A stretch of 64,000 bases of DNA from Caenorhabditis remanei. Lineage: Eukaryota > Nematoda > Chromadorea > Rhabditida > Rhabditidae. Numbering within the stretch: the first letter of the stretch is position 1; the number at the start of each line of letters is the position of its first letter. Below are positions 32,424-44,268 of the stretch, in pieces. The position numbers and the translations under genes were made by a program. The notes beneath the pieces are model-generated. The model did no database searches, was not told the DNA's origin, and saw nothing but the letters and a program-made list of their open reading frames with translations. Location: NCBI RefSeq assembly GCF_010183535.1, contig NC_071332.1, positions 19,096,001 to 19,160,000 on the forward strand. Reading direction: 5' to 3'.

Positions 32424-33944
32424 ATGAATTCGTTGAATTCTCCAGGCGAACTCCGAAGACTCATTGTCTACGACATTTCTCAATGGAAAACTATCGATAA
32501 ATCCTTCAAAATCTATGAAAAACTGTGTAAAGTATTGGGAAACGAGGCAATTTCTTACGACAACTATGAGTATTGGTTCAATCGATATCTCAAAGAGAAC
32601 TACTATTCTCCATATAAATCAAGGTAATTAACATATTTTCAACTGAATTTTCCACAAAACTTAGCAATTTTCAGTCCTCCTTGGATTCCAGACTTAGAAG
32701 TCTGCATTCTCGCCGACGTTATTGATGGAAAATCAATTGAAAATTCATATAGAGATCTATGTGAAGCTTTTGGAAACAATAAAATGGATAAGGAATATCA
32801 TGCTACTTGTTATGAGAGATATTACTTCGAGGCGTAAGAACTATTCCAAAAGAATAGGAAAATGATGACATATTTTATCAGGCATCGACACGCCCTCATC
32901 ATGGCTGAACGATCTGTCAATACTACTCTTCCCGATACTTATAATGATCACGACTTGAAATTCTCCGACTTTCCAGAAGATGTAGTCACTGAAATTGTGG
33001 ATAGATGTGACTTGAAGGCATAGTGAGTTACTCATTATTGATTTTTTTCCCCATCAAAGTTGTTATTTTGCAGTCTGAATCTCCGCAATGTCTCGCATTC
33101 GCTCCGAACAATTGTCGATAAACGCCCACCTCCTTGCACTGATATTGAGATTGTTTGCAGATACGATTGCATTCTAGTCAAGGCGGATAAAGAGATTCTG
33201 GTGCATTCTGGTCTTGTTGAGCTGAACCATTCACGCACTTGCTCCCTGGATTATATCGAAAAACGTGTATTCCGAGAGCTTGAAGTTCTTCTGAAAAATC
33301 CGAAACTTCGATTGAAATCATTTCGTGTCGATTTCCAAAATCATTCAATGTTTTTTGATATGAATGCATCACCTCGGAAATATAAGAAAAATTGTTGCAA
33401 ATTGCTCAACTCGTTGAATCACGAAATCCTCGTGGAACGATGCATTATCATGATGGAAGACGAAAAATGTGAAAGACGAATTCTACGATGTTTGAAACCT
33501 GGAACGCTTCAAAAACTGGTTATCGGTAGCTCGTTGTCGATAAATGAAATTGGTCGAATCGCTCAAATGGATCAATGGAAACAGGCAAAACATCTCAACC
33601 TCATTTGTTTCCCCGAATTATCGATTGAGTATTTCTCCCATTTCTCCACTTTCGAAATATCTTTCGGAACAATTTCAACTAACAATCTGGTCCGACTCTG
33701 TGATGTAAATTCAACATTATTTGAAGCTATTGCTTTTTTCTTTTTTCAGAACCTCTCCAAATCGACCAATTTCGAGTCATGCATCATCAAAAGTACGCGT
33801 TCGTTGAATATTGAGACAATCAAGAATGCACGGAATCTTCAACCATCTACTTCTCCGAATAAGTATTATGTTCCGAATTCAAATCTTGTAATTCAGTTTC
33901 CAAGAGGTTCTGTGGCATACGAAATTTCTATCCGTAAACTTTAA
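32424..33944 (+). CDS. F-box/FTH protein F6 (most diverged of the array)
   Basis: Five exons (32424-32623, 32675-32833, 32882-33022, 33074-33704, 33750-33944) encode 441 residues. HTH_48 module 1 (LRRLIVYDISQWKTIDKS), module 2 (PDLEVCILADVIDGKSIENS), an extra exon with a new linker (RHRHALIMAERS), then the F-box (LKFSDFPEDVVTEIVDRCD; LNLRNVSHSLRTIVDK), FTH (NPKLRLKSFRVDF, CLKPGTLQKLVI) and tail IKNARNLQPSTSPNKYYVPN. The five-exon structure is shared only with F2, but here the extra exon carries unrelated sequence. Intact frame. Confidence 0.88.
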
Positions 33945-35283
33945 GTTTTGAGAAATGTATCATTTTTTCCCGTTTTGTTGTTTTTGTTGTTATTTTTATA
34001 AAACTTTAAAATTGTTACGAAGTTTTTGAAATTACCGGCCGAGTCGCAATGCGTGTGCGTCGCGTTTTTCTGATTTGGATTTGGAATAGGCTATATTAAT
34101 ATGTAACCGTTGTTTGCTTTTTGATTTTTTGTTCTAGATCATTATTGATTTCTCGTGAAACTTGTTCTTGTTTGCTTTCTTGCTTCTGCGCTGTAGGTTA
34201 TTAGCTCGATTTTAGTTCTTCCTTCTCATTTCTCAAAAATTGCCGACATTGTGACAGAGATTCGGACATGAATGATACTAGAAATGATAAACGTGGCAAC
34301 CTGTTCCAGAAAAAAATTAGAAATTTAGAAAAAACATCCACGTGTACCCCTCGAAGCCTGACATTCCCCCGAAAGGTCAAAAATGTTTCTTATCAATACC
34401 CTGCAATCTCGAACCCCTGTATTCCCAACTCTATCAATGCCGAAGTCAACCGTCTAGGAAAGAAGAATGATAATCAGAAACATCCACTGGATCATTACAA
34501 TCACTTAACTATTATCACTAGGTAAGCATGAAAGATGGAGAGAGTGCAAAAAGAGTTGTTTTTCAGAGCAAAGCGAAAATAAAGCATATGATGTATATTG
34601 ATGGCTTTTTGAACGAAATTGGTTTTTCGCTGGAGGAATCGGATCGTGTTGGAGTTTTGTCTTCGTCAATCATTGAATTTTATTTATGGTTCTGATTGAA
34701 TAAAACTGTTTTTTTCTGGTTAGGAGTTTTTTAGAGCCGCGTTGCGTGGGCGTTGCGTGCAGGTCGCGGTATATATTGGCTGCGCCTCAAAGATACGGCA
34801 AATAAACATAAAATCTTTTGGCACTCAGCCAAGACTTTGGCATCGTTCCAACCGTTGTGCGGCGGCTGGATCCAGTAGGGTGACGGTATTAGGAGATGTT
34901 TTCGAATGAAATTCGCAACATTTTTTGCTATCAGTTTTTCAACGATTTCTCTTGCGACACAGGGCCGCCCGAAAGGTTTTTATTTTAATTTGTTTTTCGC
35001 GTGACTTTGGGAGACGATGCGGTCGCGTCGCGTGCGCGATGATGAAAAAGGATGGAGCAGATGGGTACCTGTGAACCTACTCGTTGTGTTTAAGATATGG
35101 TTTTAATGAGAATTTTATTCGCGAGAGCCAAATACTCTCTTTGGCACTGCGCCAAAGCGTACCGTAACCCCAAGATTCGCATTCAACAGTAGAGCACGTA
35201 AGATCGGCGATAAGACTTCATACCTACTGATAGACACACAAGAATATCAGAACTGGCCTAGTCAAAAAATTAATTTATATTAA
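33945..35283. other. Intergenic with dispersed GC-rich repeats and a doubtful small gene
   Basis: Around 34030 (CCGGCCGAGTCGCAATGCG) and 34740-34900 (CACTCAGCCAAGACTTTGGC) are copies of the repeat seen at 2856-3060; a third piece is near 35140. A two-exon reading frame (34268-34521 and 34566-34581, about 89 residues, basic, no known domain) has good splice sites and AATAAA downstream at about 34700, but I have no homology support for it. Confidence 0.4.
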
Positions 35284-36414
35284 TCAACAATTATGAAAGA
35301 AAAAGTGAGCACATCTCTTCATGGACTCAGAATTCATCTTTTGAATATCCATTGTCTCCAGTTTTCTCTTCAGCTCTTTATTCGAATTCAATGTTTTAAG
35401 CAGGTGCACCTGAACACTGTTTCTTAGGATAACTAACTCATCAATACGTTCCCCACCTGATAATGTAGGAGATCCCGAACGAACGTTGAGTGAAACAATT
35501 GATCTGTTATTTTCACTTGATTCAAATATTCAATGCGTCGACGCTCACAGTACTTGGTAACATTTTTCAATCCTAACCGCTTGGCAATGAAACGGACTTT
35601 CATGACATCTTCGACTGAAACTACAAGTTTCGATTTGAAATGTGAATATAGACTACCTGAACAATGAACCTGAACTCCGTGCGCAATCTGGAGACATTTC
35701 TCGAGCATGTTCATAGATACAGAAGCTGGAACTATTACGTTTTGACAGGATATTGGCAGTCTACTCGAATGAAACATCATCAACTAAAAATTGAGAACAG
35801 TTTAGAATCTGTAACTTTAAATAAAACACACCTTTTTATGAGTATACAAGCGGACTTTTTCATTGTTTTTTTCTTTGAAAACTATCATTTTGGAATCATT
35901 TTCAGCATTGAATATTGCATCATTGAAATTGAACTTCCAGATATTGTCTATTCTCAAAACCGCACTGACATGGAAACCGAATTTGAAAGTGAATGACTTA
36001 TTGGGTTGAGGTACTGTCCACGGCTTTACGAATAAAAATTCATCTGTGTTAGCTTCTTTTTCTTTTTCCCAGCTTATAAGTTCTTTGCCTGTCCCATTGA
36101 ACATCCCTAAGAAATAGCGAGCTCTCACTCTTTTGATTTCGTTAGATTCATTCAAATGAATTAAAATTTCAACTGAAGAATCATCACGTTTATAAACGGC
36201 GATCACACTGAAAATTAAATTTTTCTTTGTGTTGCTAAATCTCTCGACCGCTCACCATTCCAAATCAGCAATTCTATGAATATCGCCCGCAATGAACCGT
36301 GGACTTGGATATTGTAGGAAGTTAGTAATTACTATAGACTTATGTACCGGAACTGAAAAACTGAATATCAAAGGAGATATCTTTAAATTACTCACATTTT
36401 TGATAATCACTCAT
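35284..36414 (-). CDS. MATH-BTB-like protein G1
   Basis: Six exons on the minus strand (36414-36396, 36352-36256, 36207-35832, 35783-35657, 35614-35457, 35409-35284) join to 300 residues with all phases consistent. Residues about 1-140 look like a diverged MATH domain (HRIADLE, VEILIHLNESNEIKRVRARY, FTFKFGFHV), and the rest like a BTB fold (VRLYTHKKLMMFHSSRLP, VSMNMLEKCLQIAHG, VMKVRFIAKRLGLKNVTKYC). The C terminus is a charged helix ending HNC. MATH-BTB proteins recruit substrates to cullin-3. A paralog with identical exon structure is G2 at 44.3 kb. The domain call rests on pattern similarity and should be treated as probable, not certain. Confidence 0.75.
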
Positions 36415-36429
36415 CTTGAACGAGGAAAA

Positions 36430-36530
36430 TGTAGAAATAAGCAAAACCACGTTGATCAAAAACGTTTTTGTCAAAAATGAAGGGGCGGGGTCACGCGATT
36501 GTCTAGCAAATAAAAATGAACTTTTCATTT
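36430..36530 (-). promoter_or_regulatory. Upstream block shared by G1 and G2
   Basis: CCACGTTGATCA, then GGGGCGGGGTCACGCGATTG, lies 16-90 bases upstream of the G1 start and is repeated with few changes upstream of G2 (45760-45825). Conservation outside coding sequence suggests either a promoter or simply recent duplication. Confidence 0.45.
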
Positions 36531-38497
36531 TGCAGATTACCCTTCTGCCCCCGAATTTGAACCGCATGAGAATTGGTACAAATCATAATCATCAAATCTA
36601 TGTCTGATGGCTTACCGGAGGAGCGATGTCATTTTTTCAATCTAGAAATTCCAATAATTACAGAAAATTCTAAAAAAATGTCATTATTGACGCATATTTT
36701 AAAAACCTCTCTATATCGTTCTCCTGACTTAGAAAGAACTTTACGCGCGACCGTGTAGTCTCCTCGGACAAGATTAAAGTTGTTTTAACCCTTCCCTCAT
36801 CTAAACCCTGTCATGTATTTGAAAAAATATCATTCGACAAATTTCATTGAGGTGAACTCGGAAAATGTAAAACAAAACTATATATGGGGAACAAATATAT
36901 CGAAGGGAAACCAATATAGAAAATGGCAAATCGTTTAGAAATAGAGCGAGGTGGATCATCGAGTTGGTGGCAAAATTTTGGGGCAATCGGCGCGGCACCC
37001 GGAATGAAAAAAGTTGAAAACCTCAGCAATTAGTGGTTTTCAACAAAAACGCTTATCAAAACTTACTCGCACTGTCTCCACTCGTGAGAATTGTCTAATG
37101 GAGTATCCGAGCTTGCAACGGAGTCATCATGGAAGAATGCAGGGATTCTTTTACCAAATGTCGGGCCATACTCCAAGGGTACAACGGATTGAGGGTACAA
37201 TGACTCTTAGTGTACCATGACTTAGAGGGTACTATACTTTTAGGGTACAACAGAGTGTTGACTCAAAGGGTACAACGGGCTGAATACTCAAAGGGTACAA
37301 CGAAGTTTTTGATCACAACTGAACTTTGTAAAGTTTCATTACTCAAAATGTATGATAGAATAATAGTCCCACACGTTGTTCAGTTTGGTCCAAAATTTAT
37401 AAATTTCATAAAAAATAACAATCGAATTTGGTCATTCTTGCAGCCTGTTCTGACCATGTTTCAGTAAGTTACAGGCACTACACCATGGGTTGAAACCCAT
37501 AAAACCCCTTCACTTTTTTGATCATAACCCCCGACTGCTATTCGCATTGATCCCCCTCAGAGCTCTATAGTCATCTGCGTCTCTCTTACCAATCCCTCTT
37601 ATTTTTCTCTGCTTCTCTCCTCTTTCAACACTATTTATCTTCATTTTGGAGAGGCAGGAGGAGTGTCGAATCGAACTGCACAAGTGTAGACACACACACC
37701 TTCTCTCTCATTACGTAACACAACAGCCCTTTTTCGAAACGAAATAGCACATGGGATCGAGAGACGACAGACATTATGACCTTTGTGAGTAAGGTGCTAA
37801 TGGAAACACTCCGCATATCTCCTGGAGTACTGTGACGTCATCAGTTCTATCTGCTTTCCCTAGGTCAAGTAAACATGAATAGTGTTGAGAGAGAACGAGA
37901 GAGAGATATGTATTTGTAAGAGAGACGCCGATGGCTAGAGTAGTAAGGTGAACTTGATAAGTAGATAGCAGTTGTTCTCATTCATTTCTCGCCATTTTTA
38001 TCGTTCTTGTTGTACATATTTCCCCTCAAATCGATAAGTTTCTTAACTAATTTATATATTTTCAACTTTCAGGGTAACTAAACCAAGACTACCTACTGAA
38101 TGGTTCGGTCGACAACTGTATGTTTGATTTTTTTTGAATTGTGAGTTTTTATTTAATTTGATTACTTTGTTTTGCAGCTAAGCTATAGTATTTTGGTACG
38201 AGATGTTCTGGCATAACTTGTTTGGAAAGTTTTTATTAAAATTTTACGCAATTTTAACTAGCTGTAATTAAGGAAAATAATCGAATTTTGCTGATGCACT
38301 GGCAAAATATCAGTAATTACACCATTCTCAGATTTTGATTTTTAGAGATGTGCGCCTTTAAAGATGAGGTCATTGTATTTTGGTCTGTGTAGCATTTGAC
38401 AGCGTACCATGACGTATTTTTGATCAATTTTGAAAAGTTTACGCTAGTTTTGTTGCGCAAAATCAGATCTAGCTTTTTGTAGTTGACAATTTTTCAA
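36531..38497. other. Intergenic with GGGTACAAC minisatellite
   Basis: At 36750-36775 a variant of the CCGTGTACTCCTCTCGGAC core occurs (CCGTGTAGTCTCCTCGGACA). Positions 37165-37315 carry about nine copies of AGGGTACAAC and variants. Positions 37885-37925 are GAGA-rich. The stretch 37770-37865 resembles 40480-40570. No gene is supported. Confidence 0.5.
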
Positions 38498-38611
38498 TAG
38501 CTCCGCCCACTTTTGAGATATGCGCCTTTAAATACAGGACTCTGTTATAGATAAGAATTCTAGCGCCGCAGGCATGTTTAAAGGCGCATATCTCAAAAGT
38601 GGGCGGAGCTA
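38498..38611. mobile_element. 114-bp palindromic MITE next to the JMJD relic
   Basis: TAGCTCCGCCCACTTTTGAG at the left end and its complement at the right; the next 15 bases (ATATGCGCCTTTAAA) also pair. It abuts the first recognisable JmjC codons of the relic, and a partial half-copy (GAGATGTGCGCCTTTAAA) precedes it near 38345. Confidence 0.75.
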
Positions 38612-38614
38612 CAA

Positions 38615-40178
38615 AAGAAGGCATGATGAAGCTTGTGAAGGATAATACTTTAGGAGTCAACGAAGTTCAATGCTACGTCAAGTCGCCTGGATCACGAACT
38701 CCTGCCCCCATCAAGAGAATCAGTTGGTCGCTTTCGTAAACCTGAACATGGGACCAGGAGAATGCGTCTGGATATGTGTGTCGATGATCTACGCTGCAAA
38801 AATGGAGAAACTGATGAATGAAAAGAGGATCAGCCCCTACCACACAAAATATTGGCCGACAGAGCAAGATCTTATCGACGCCGGTACCAGAAGCTCGTTC
38901 AGAAAGCCGGCGATCTGATCTATGTTGAAGTTGGCACATACTATTGGGTGCAGGCCAATGGTTATTGTGTCAACGCCGCATGGAACGTGGCGAAGATGAG
39001 CCCGGTTCAACTCGCCGCGGTAGCATACTCCCACGATAACAATGTGGTTTCTCCAATGTGATGTTCAGGGCGGTTCTTTGGAATTATCGTGAGTGCCTGT
39101 GATTCACTTGTTTGGTTCGTTATGAATTCGATAGTCAGTCAATAGTTTACATTTTTGAAACACGGGTTTCTATGGCACTTTGCTCCCGATTTACGACGTT
39201 TTGTTGGAAATCACTCAGCAGGAAGGACACCCGGAGCTGAAAAAGCTTGCGAAACCGACGCTGATAAGGTAAATTTGTTTTTCGTTTGAATTTCTATGGT
39301 GCAAACTGGGTTTCTTTTAGACTATTGGCACGAGCAATCTGCTAATGGCAGTACTGCGAAGACGTTCCAAACGAAATAAGTAGTAGGGGGGGGGGATATT
39401 TTCTCCCTCTCCCTCCTAGGCCTGGAGGGAGGGAGAGGGAGAAAATTTGGTGTCAGGTGTTGCGTGGAGGGTGAGGGTCAATTTGTGTTTTATTTAGGGC
39501 TGAGTCGATTCTCGGGAGAGGTCGAACAATTCAAGACGACCTCGAAGAAGAAGGATTCTTGGTCGTCTACCCATACGATCGAGTCGTTTTCGTCCAAGGA
39601 ATGGGACCAATGCCAATCCAATTCGTACAAATCAATATATGGTAAGAGATATGATGCTATACTAGATATATTTCCTATTCTTTTAGAAAAACAATTTCTC
39701 CCACCCTCTTTCCACCCTCCTTCCACCCTCCGCGCAACTATCCAGCCATCCAGCCTTCATAGCTACGCTGAATCTATTTTATGTGTATTCACTCAATTTA
39801 ACTATTTTTTCTCGTTATAATAAAATTATTTTGTTGGTGAAAAAAATGTGTTTCTTTCTTTCTTTATCCAGGTACAAAAAATTTGGCGGGGAAAAATTTG
39901 AATCGGAAATTTAAAAAAAATATCCCCCCCTACTACTGAAATAGATGTAAAAGACGTCAACCACTGCTGGGAAACTGAATGTAGACAAAATCAGCTGCAA
40001 AACATTTTCTGTGTCCAATAAAAAAAAGATGACCAAATGCATCGAATGTGTGAATCGGTGAGTTTTACCCTTTTCGCATTATCATGAAGCATTTGAATTT
40101 TTCAGAAGGGAACCGTTTGCCGTCTACTACAGAAAGACGAGAGGAGATCTCGAGAAGTTTTTCGACGATTGCAAATAA
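38615..40178 (+). pseudogene. JMJD-3/UTX (KDM6)-like H3K27 demethylase, decayed copy
   Basis: Several frames together read as the JmjC domain of KDM6 enzymes: NEVQCYVKSPGSRTP, HQENQLVAFVNLNMGPGECV, PYHTKYWPTEQDLIDAG, VQKAGDLIYVEVG, WVQANGYCVNAAWN, then LPIYDVLLEITQQE and a C-terminal zinc-binding-like piece (KCIECVNRREPFAVYYRK, end GDLEKFFDDCK at 40178). Frame changes are needed near 38708 (a C-run), 38885 and 39055. The HxE pair of the iron site is kept (HQE), but the distal iron-binding His in the G-T-x-H-W motif is Tyr (TYYWVQA). A 559-bp transposon interrupts the downstream exon. In life these nuclear enzymes remove methyl groups from H3K27; this copy cannot be active. Confidence 0.82.
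39379..39937. mobile_element. 559-bp element with G-run TIRs in the JMJD relic
   Basis: Ends AGTAGTAGGGGGGGGG / CCCCCCCTACTACT, flanked by the 6-bp duplication GAAATA (39373-39378, 39938-39943). Fusing the flanks restores a sequence aligned with the sister copy at 44060 (GCGAATTAGATGTGAAC). Inside, 39396-39452 is a strong hairpin of CTCCCTC/GAGGGAG. No coding potential that I trust. Confidence 0.75.
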
Positions 40179-40289
40179 ACTTCTGATTCAGTTAAAAAAT
40201 TTTTTTTCCCAAATAATGAATTTTCGAAAAATGAATAAAAGTACCGTTCCCACTGTTTTATGGTCGTTCTTATCACTTCTCAAAAATTC

Positions 40290-40481
40290 ATTTATTTCAA
40301 TCAACAATTATGAAAGAAAAAGTGAACACATCTCTTCATAGACTCAGAATTCATTTTTTGAATATCCATTATCTCTAGTTTTCTCTTCAACTCTTTATTC
40401 GAATTCAATCGTTTTAGCAGGTGCACCTAAACACTGTCTCTTAGGATAACCAACTCATCAGAACGTTCCTTATCAGTAAAT
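40290..40481 (-). pseudogene. 3' relic of a MATH-BTB-like gene
   Basis: Closely matches the last exon and preceding intron of G1 (35284-35460) and G2 (44269-44445): the terminal His-Asn-Cys end, the GTGCACCT exon border and CAGTAAATGTCGGC all recur. Homology stops at 40481. It follows the JMJD relic exactly as G2 follows the JMJD fragment, so the two genes were duplicated as a block. Confidence 0.72.
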
Positions 40482-41025
40482 GTCGGCGAGACGTCGCATA
40501 TCTCCAGGAGTACTGTAATGTCATCAGTGTACTCAGACCGTATTTTGTACCATCTGCCCTCCCTAGAACAAGTCGTTTTTTTTTTCGAATTTTCCTCTTA
40601 GCAATCAATGTTTTTATTTCATGATTTTTTGTGAATTGTGAGCTTTGCAACAGCTTCGAGTTGTTGGGCTTGCAATCCGATCCCAGCGGTGAGATTTTGA
40701 AAACTTTGTTCCTGTGAAGCGCGACTTCAAATATTTTGTTTGAACTCATCTCTAAACAAACCTATTTTCAGAATTCAAATACGTCCTTGTCAGAAAATGA
40801 ACGGGAAAGAGTCAGCCGTCCGAATCTTCCCAGAGCAGTACACCAGAAAACTGAGTGAAGCGTTTGAGAAATTCCCAACGAACTATCCTTTCAAAAGGAA
40901 CTTACAATTTCGGAAATCAAAAGAATTTAATTTATTTTTGGAATTTGTAATGTATTTTCGAGCGAAACCAAGACATCTATTTATTTTAAAAAAATAATTC
41001 GAGTTCAAAACTTTCTTGATTCTTC
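40482..41025. other. Intergenic, no supported gene
   Basis: Positions 40480-40570 resemble 37770-37865. Open frames at 40740-40997 have no recognisable domain. Nothing else seen. Confidence 0.4.
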
Positions 41026-42264
41026 TCATTCCTCCATGACCTCGATGATCATTCTCCCGAGAACAGCCAACGATAAATGCTGAAATAAGAAATTGTCAAA
41101 ATCTTCATTTTGTTCACGTTTTGATACCTCATTTCTATCACATTCTACATTCATCATCCCATCAATTCGGTATTTCACATTTTTGTCTCCGGGAATAACA
41201 CTTGTCATCGAATTGATTATGAGCATGAGATCGAACTTCTCTATTTTCGGAACACCATCTCCTCATCTTCTGACTTCACTACTGCGTTTGCTAGTTTTTC
41301 CAGAATTCTGAGCATTTTATGATTCGATAATTCCTAAAATATTAGTACTTTCTAATGAAAACATTTTTGAAAAAATGTGTGGAATGAATTATTTACCTTT
41401 TCTTTCATTTCTTCTCTTAATCCAAAATACAATACATAAGCAATTTGTTATGCTTGAAATATGAATCGAGAAGATTCTTCATCTTATCGTACAAGTCTCC
41501 GATCGTCTTGACTTGTTCCTCCGAATCTTCCTCTTCTTCTTTCTTTTCACATTTTGGTTCGTCTTTTGAACGCAACTTTCTGAAATTATTTTGATGTAAA
41601 GTGATCTATAGTTACTAGTTTAACCGGTGCTTGCCAGTTCCAACAACATCATCTGACCTAATAGCCACAATTCTTCCATGCTCATCAAATTTGCACTGAC
41701 AGTATTCCGAAGCCAACCTTCAATAATTAATATTACACTTGAAACCACGATTTGACTCACTTCATCTTGAACTCATCTGACACTCTCAAGGATGTGACGT
41801 AGATGATCAGAGCTCGGTACTTGATAGGAATAAAGTTCAGGCTCTCCACCTGCTTCCCGAGATTGTCTTTGTAACTAAAAAAATTATTCATGGATTTGAA
41901 GAGAACACGTGGTACATACTGATTTCTGAATGTTTCCCATCTTCCATTCCACTTTTCCTGTTCGACTGTTGTTTCCCAAAAGTCATTTAGACTAAATGGT
42001 GCCATTTTTTTTTGATTCCTTCTCTCAAAACCATTTGTAACATATTTATTTCCATAAATCGGTTGATATATGGACTTTTTATTTCTGAAAATGTGATTTT
42101 GAGGAGAAATATGGATTCTATGAGAACATACCATCTGGATACATTCTTTCATACTGGAACCAATCGAAACCAATCATCATAAAACTCCATTGTTTCCAAT
42201 CAAGTGTATTTAACCAATAAATTCCAGAAAGAGACGACGATTGGTGGTAGTTTTGAGCAGTGAC
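41026..42264 (-). pseudogene. SPK-domain protein, decayed
   Basis: The best model starts at MAPFSLNDFWE (42005) with exons 42005-41920, 41874-41761, 41717-41625 and 41579-41417. The middle exons resemble the SPK domain, a nematode-expanded domain in SET, PHD and kinase proteins (VESLNFIPIKYRALIIYVTS, YCQCKFDEHGRIVAIRSDDV). The frame stops at 41417, yet the other frame continues sensibly (AYVLYFGLREEMKEK, then an exon with NHKMLRILEKLANAVVKSED), and a further shift near 41260 leads to KFDLMLIINSM and the end at 41026. An upstream exon-like frame (about 42264-42130, YWLNTLDWKQWSF) may also belong. Two or more frameshifts argue for a pseudogene. Confidence 0.55.
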
Positions 42265-43707
42265 CTGAAAAGAAAATACTCCTAGTCTAGAAGAAAATAA
42301 GTTCTTAATTTTCTATGAAACTCGAGCATGGCGATGTACAGAAATAAGTCAAACCAGTTTTTGTGAGACAACTAATAACACATTGGTCCATATTTCATTT
42401 GGCTCCGCCCCTTATCGTCTAAAATAGCCCTATGGGTGGTGAAAATTCTTTAAAAAGCTGAAAGGTTTAAAAACAATTTAATTGGGACGGGAACAAATAG
42501 AATTTTGAGCTTTTTTTGTGCTCAGACCATAATTTTAGCGCCTCGTTTTCAACTAGAAAAATTCCATTTTTGTAAAATTTTCAGAATTTTTTGCAAACTT
42601 TTGCTTATAACTCAAAATACAAGGTTAAGAGGATGAGATCACCTCAAATATAGTTTTTGCCCTCGAGACCTAGTATTCGAGAAAATCAAGTCAAAGTTTG
42701 GCTACCACTGGCCTGCCAACGAGCCATCACTGAGCAGCCCGCGGTTCTTCCGCCATTCTGTCTCCAATCATTCACTCTACCAACCTTATTATTTTTTTTA
42801 GAAATATAGACTGTTATTAGTCTAGAAAGGATTCGGAGGTATCGTACACAATTTTTTTTCACAAAATTTACGAATTTAAAAAGAATTCTACCAATTTTAC
42901 GAAGGCAGTGTGGGGTAGGTGGAAAACTTAAAAACGACTAGTCTTTACCTTATCGACTCGTGACTTCAGTGATGACTTCTGATGGCGGGCAATTGAACGG
43001 ACGCTTCTGATGGAAGACAAATCGAGAACTGATGAGACGACGTGGATATTCTGGAAGAGAATAGAAGAATTTGAAAAAGTAGAGTAGGCCTTGACGTTAG
43101 TTCAAGTGAGCGTGAAAAATATTCCATTTTCTCTGAAATTTTTTCAAAGTTCACGGGTTTTTTTCAGATTTTTCAGAATTTACTTTCTGCTAGAAAAGAA
43201 AATAGAGTAAAGAAACGTGACGCTTATTTTCTATTCCCAATAGTTGGCTAGATCTAGATTTTCGAGAATTCCATACTTGCAAAATATCGGCCCGGTCCGG
43301 CCCGGTAGAGAAAGTTGCCTATGTACACTTGAGATTTATCGATATGTAAAAACATAGTCGGAAATTCGACTATTTTGCGAAAAAACCAAAAAAGTTTTCA
43401 AAAAATTCAAATTTTCAAATTTTTGTACTGTGACCCGGCCCGTTGCAAGTATGAAAAATTCATATCATCATCAAACCCCTTTCTCAAATTTGACTCTGTA
43501 AATCACAACGAAAACTGTTTAAAGGCGTATTGTGGTCTGTTGTGATGTTTTCATATAATAATGTACATATGAGTTTCGGCGAGTTCATTTTCATACTTCA
43601 AGAATCTTTTAATTCGGTCCACAACTCGCTGAGAAAGGAAAGTTTGGTCATTGAGATGGCCGAAGAAAATTGGTGACCGTGACCTAGAAATTCTACTCAT
43701 AGAATAT
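42265..43707. other. Intergenic, repeats only
   Basis: Contains a GGCCCGGTCCGGCCCGGT tract near 43290 with a related piece near 43435 and others in the intron at 62.05-62.33 kb. No supported gene. Confidence 0.45.
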
Positions 43708-44151
43708 TATCCTTCACAAGCTTCATCATGCCTTCTTTTGGCCTCAAAAACTCGACTCAGAGAATTTTTGGCGTAGGATCGGCGCGTGCGCGTAAGCGCC
43801 GGCGAAAACGGCGTAAGCGCCGCTGAAAATGGCATTAAGCCCACCTGTTATGGCGTTTTCGTCGAATGATAAATGAACTTCGGATTAGGAAGCAAGAAGT
43901 TTGAAATCGTCGCAACCTCGCCGGGCAGAGAGGAGGCGGAATTTGTTTTTCTTTTGAATTTCTATGGTGCAAACCGGTTTTTTCTCAAGCCATTGGCACG
44001 AGTAGTCTGGGAATGGAACGACTGCGAAAATGTTCTAGGAAAACCTTCTGCACCAATACCAAGCGAATTAGATGTGAACGACGTCATCCGCTGCTGGGAA
44101 ACTGGATGTAGGCGAAATCTGCTGCAAAACATGTATCGAATGTGTGAATCG
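43708..44151 (+). pseudogene. JMJD-3/UTX-like fragment (second copy)
   Basis: Positions about 43873-44151 match the C-terminal exon of the relic at 38.6-40.2 kb (LARVVWEWNDCENVLG, then TCIECVNR in the third frame, with the zinc-type C-x-x-C). A 33-base stretch between the two halves is missing relative to the first copy, and the final exon is absent. At 43708-43740 a 33-base piece of the JmjC 5' end (compare 38618-38650) is present in inverted orientation, so the locus was rearranged. Not functional. Confidence 0.68.
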
Positions 44152-44268
44152 GTGAGTTTAAGTTTTTTTTAATATTCCCAAATAATGAAGTTTCGAATAT
44201 AAATAAAAGCATCGTTCCTCCTGTTTTATGCTCGTTCTTATTACTTCTCAAAAATTCCTTTATTATAA

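Noticed and set aside
34268..34581. Two-exon gene of about 89 residues
   Set aside because: Good splice signals but no recognisable domain, in a repeat-rich spacer; left as doubtful instead of called.
36292..37467. Several 60-85 residue frames
   Set aside because: No homology, splice context or conservation; some arise from the GGGTACAAC repeat.
39464..39820. 118-residue frame
   Set aside because: Inside the 559-bp element with G-run ends; overlaps frames on the other strand and has no domain.
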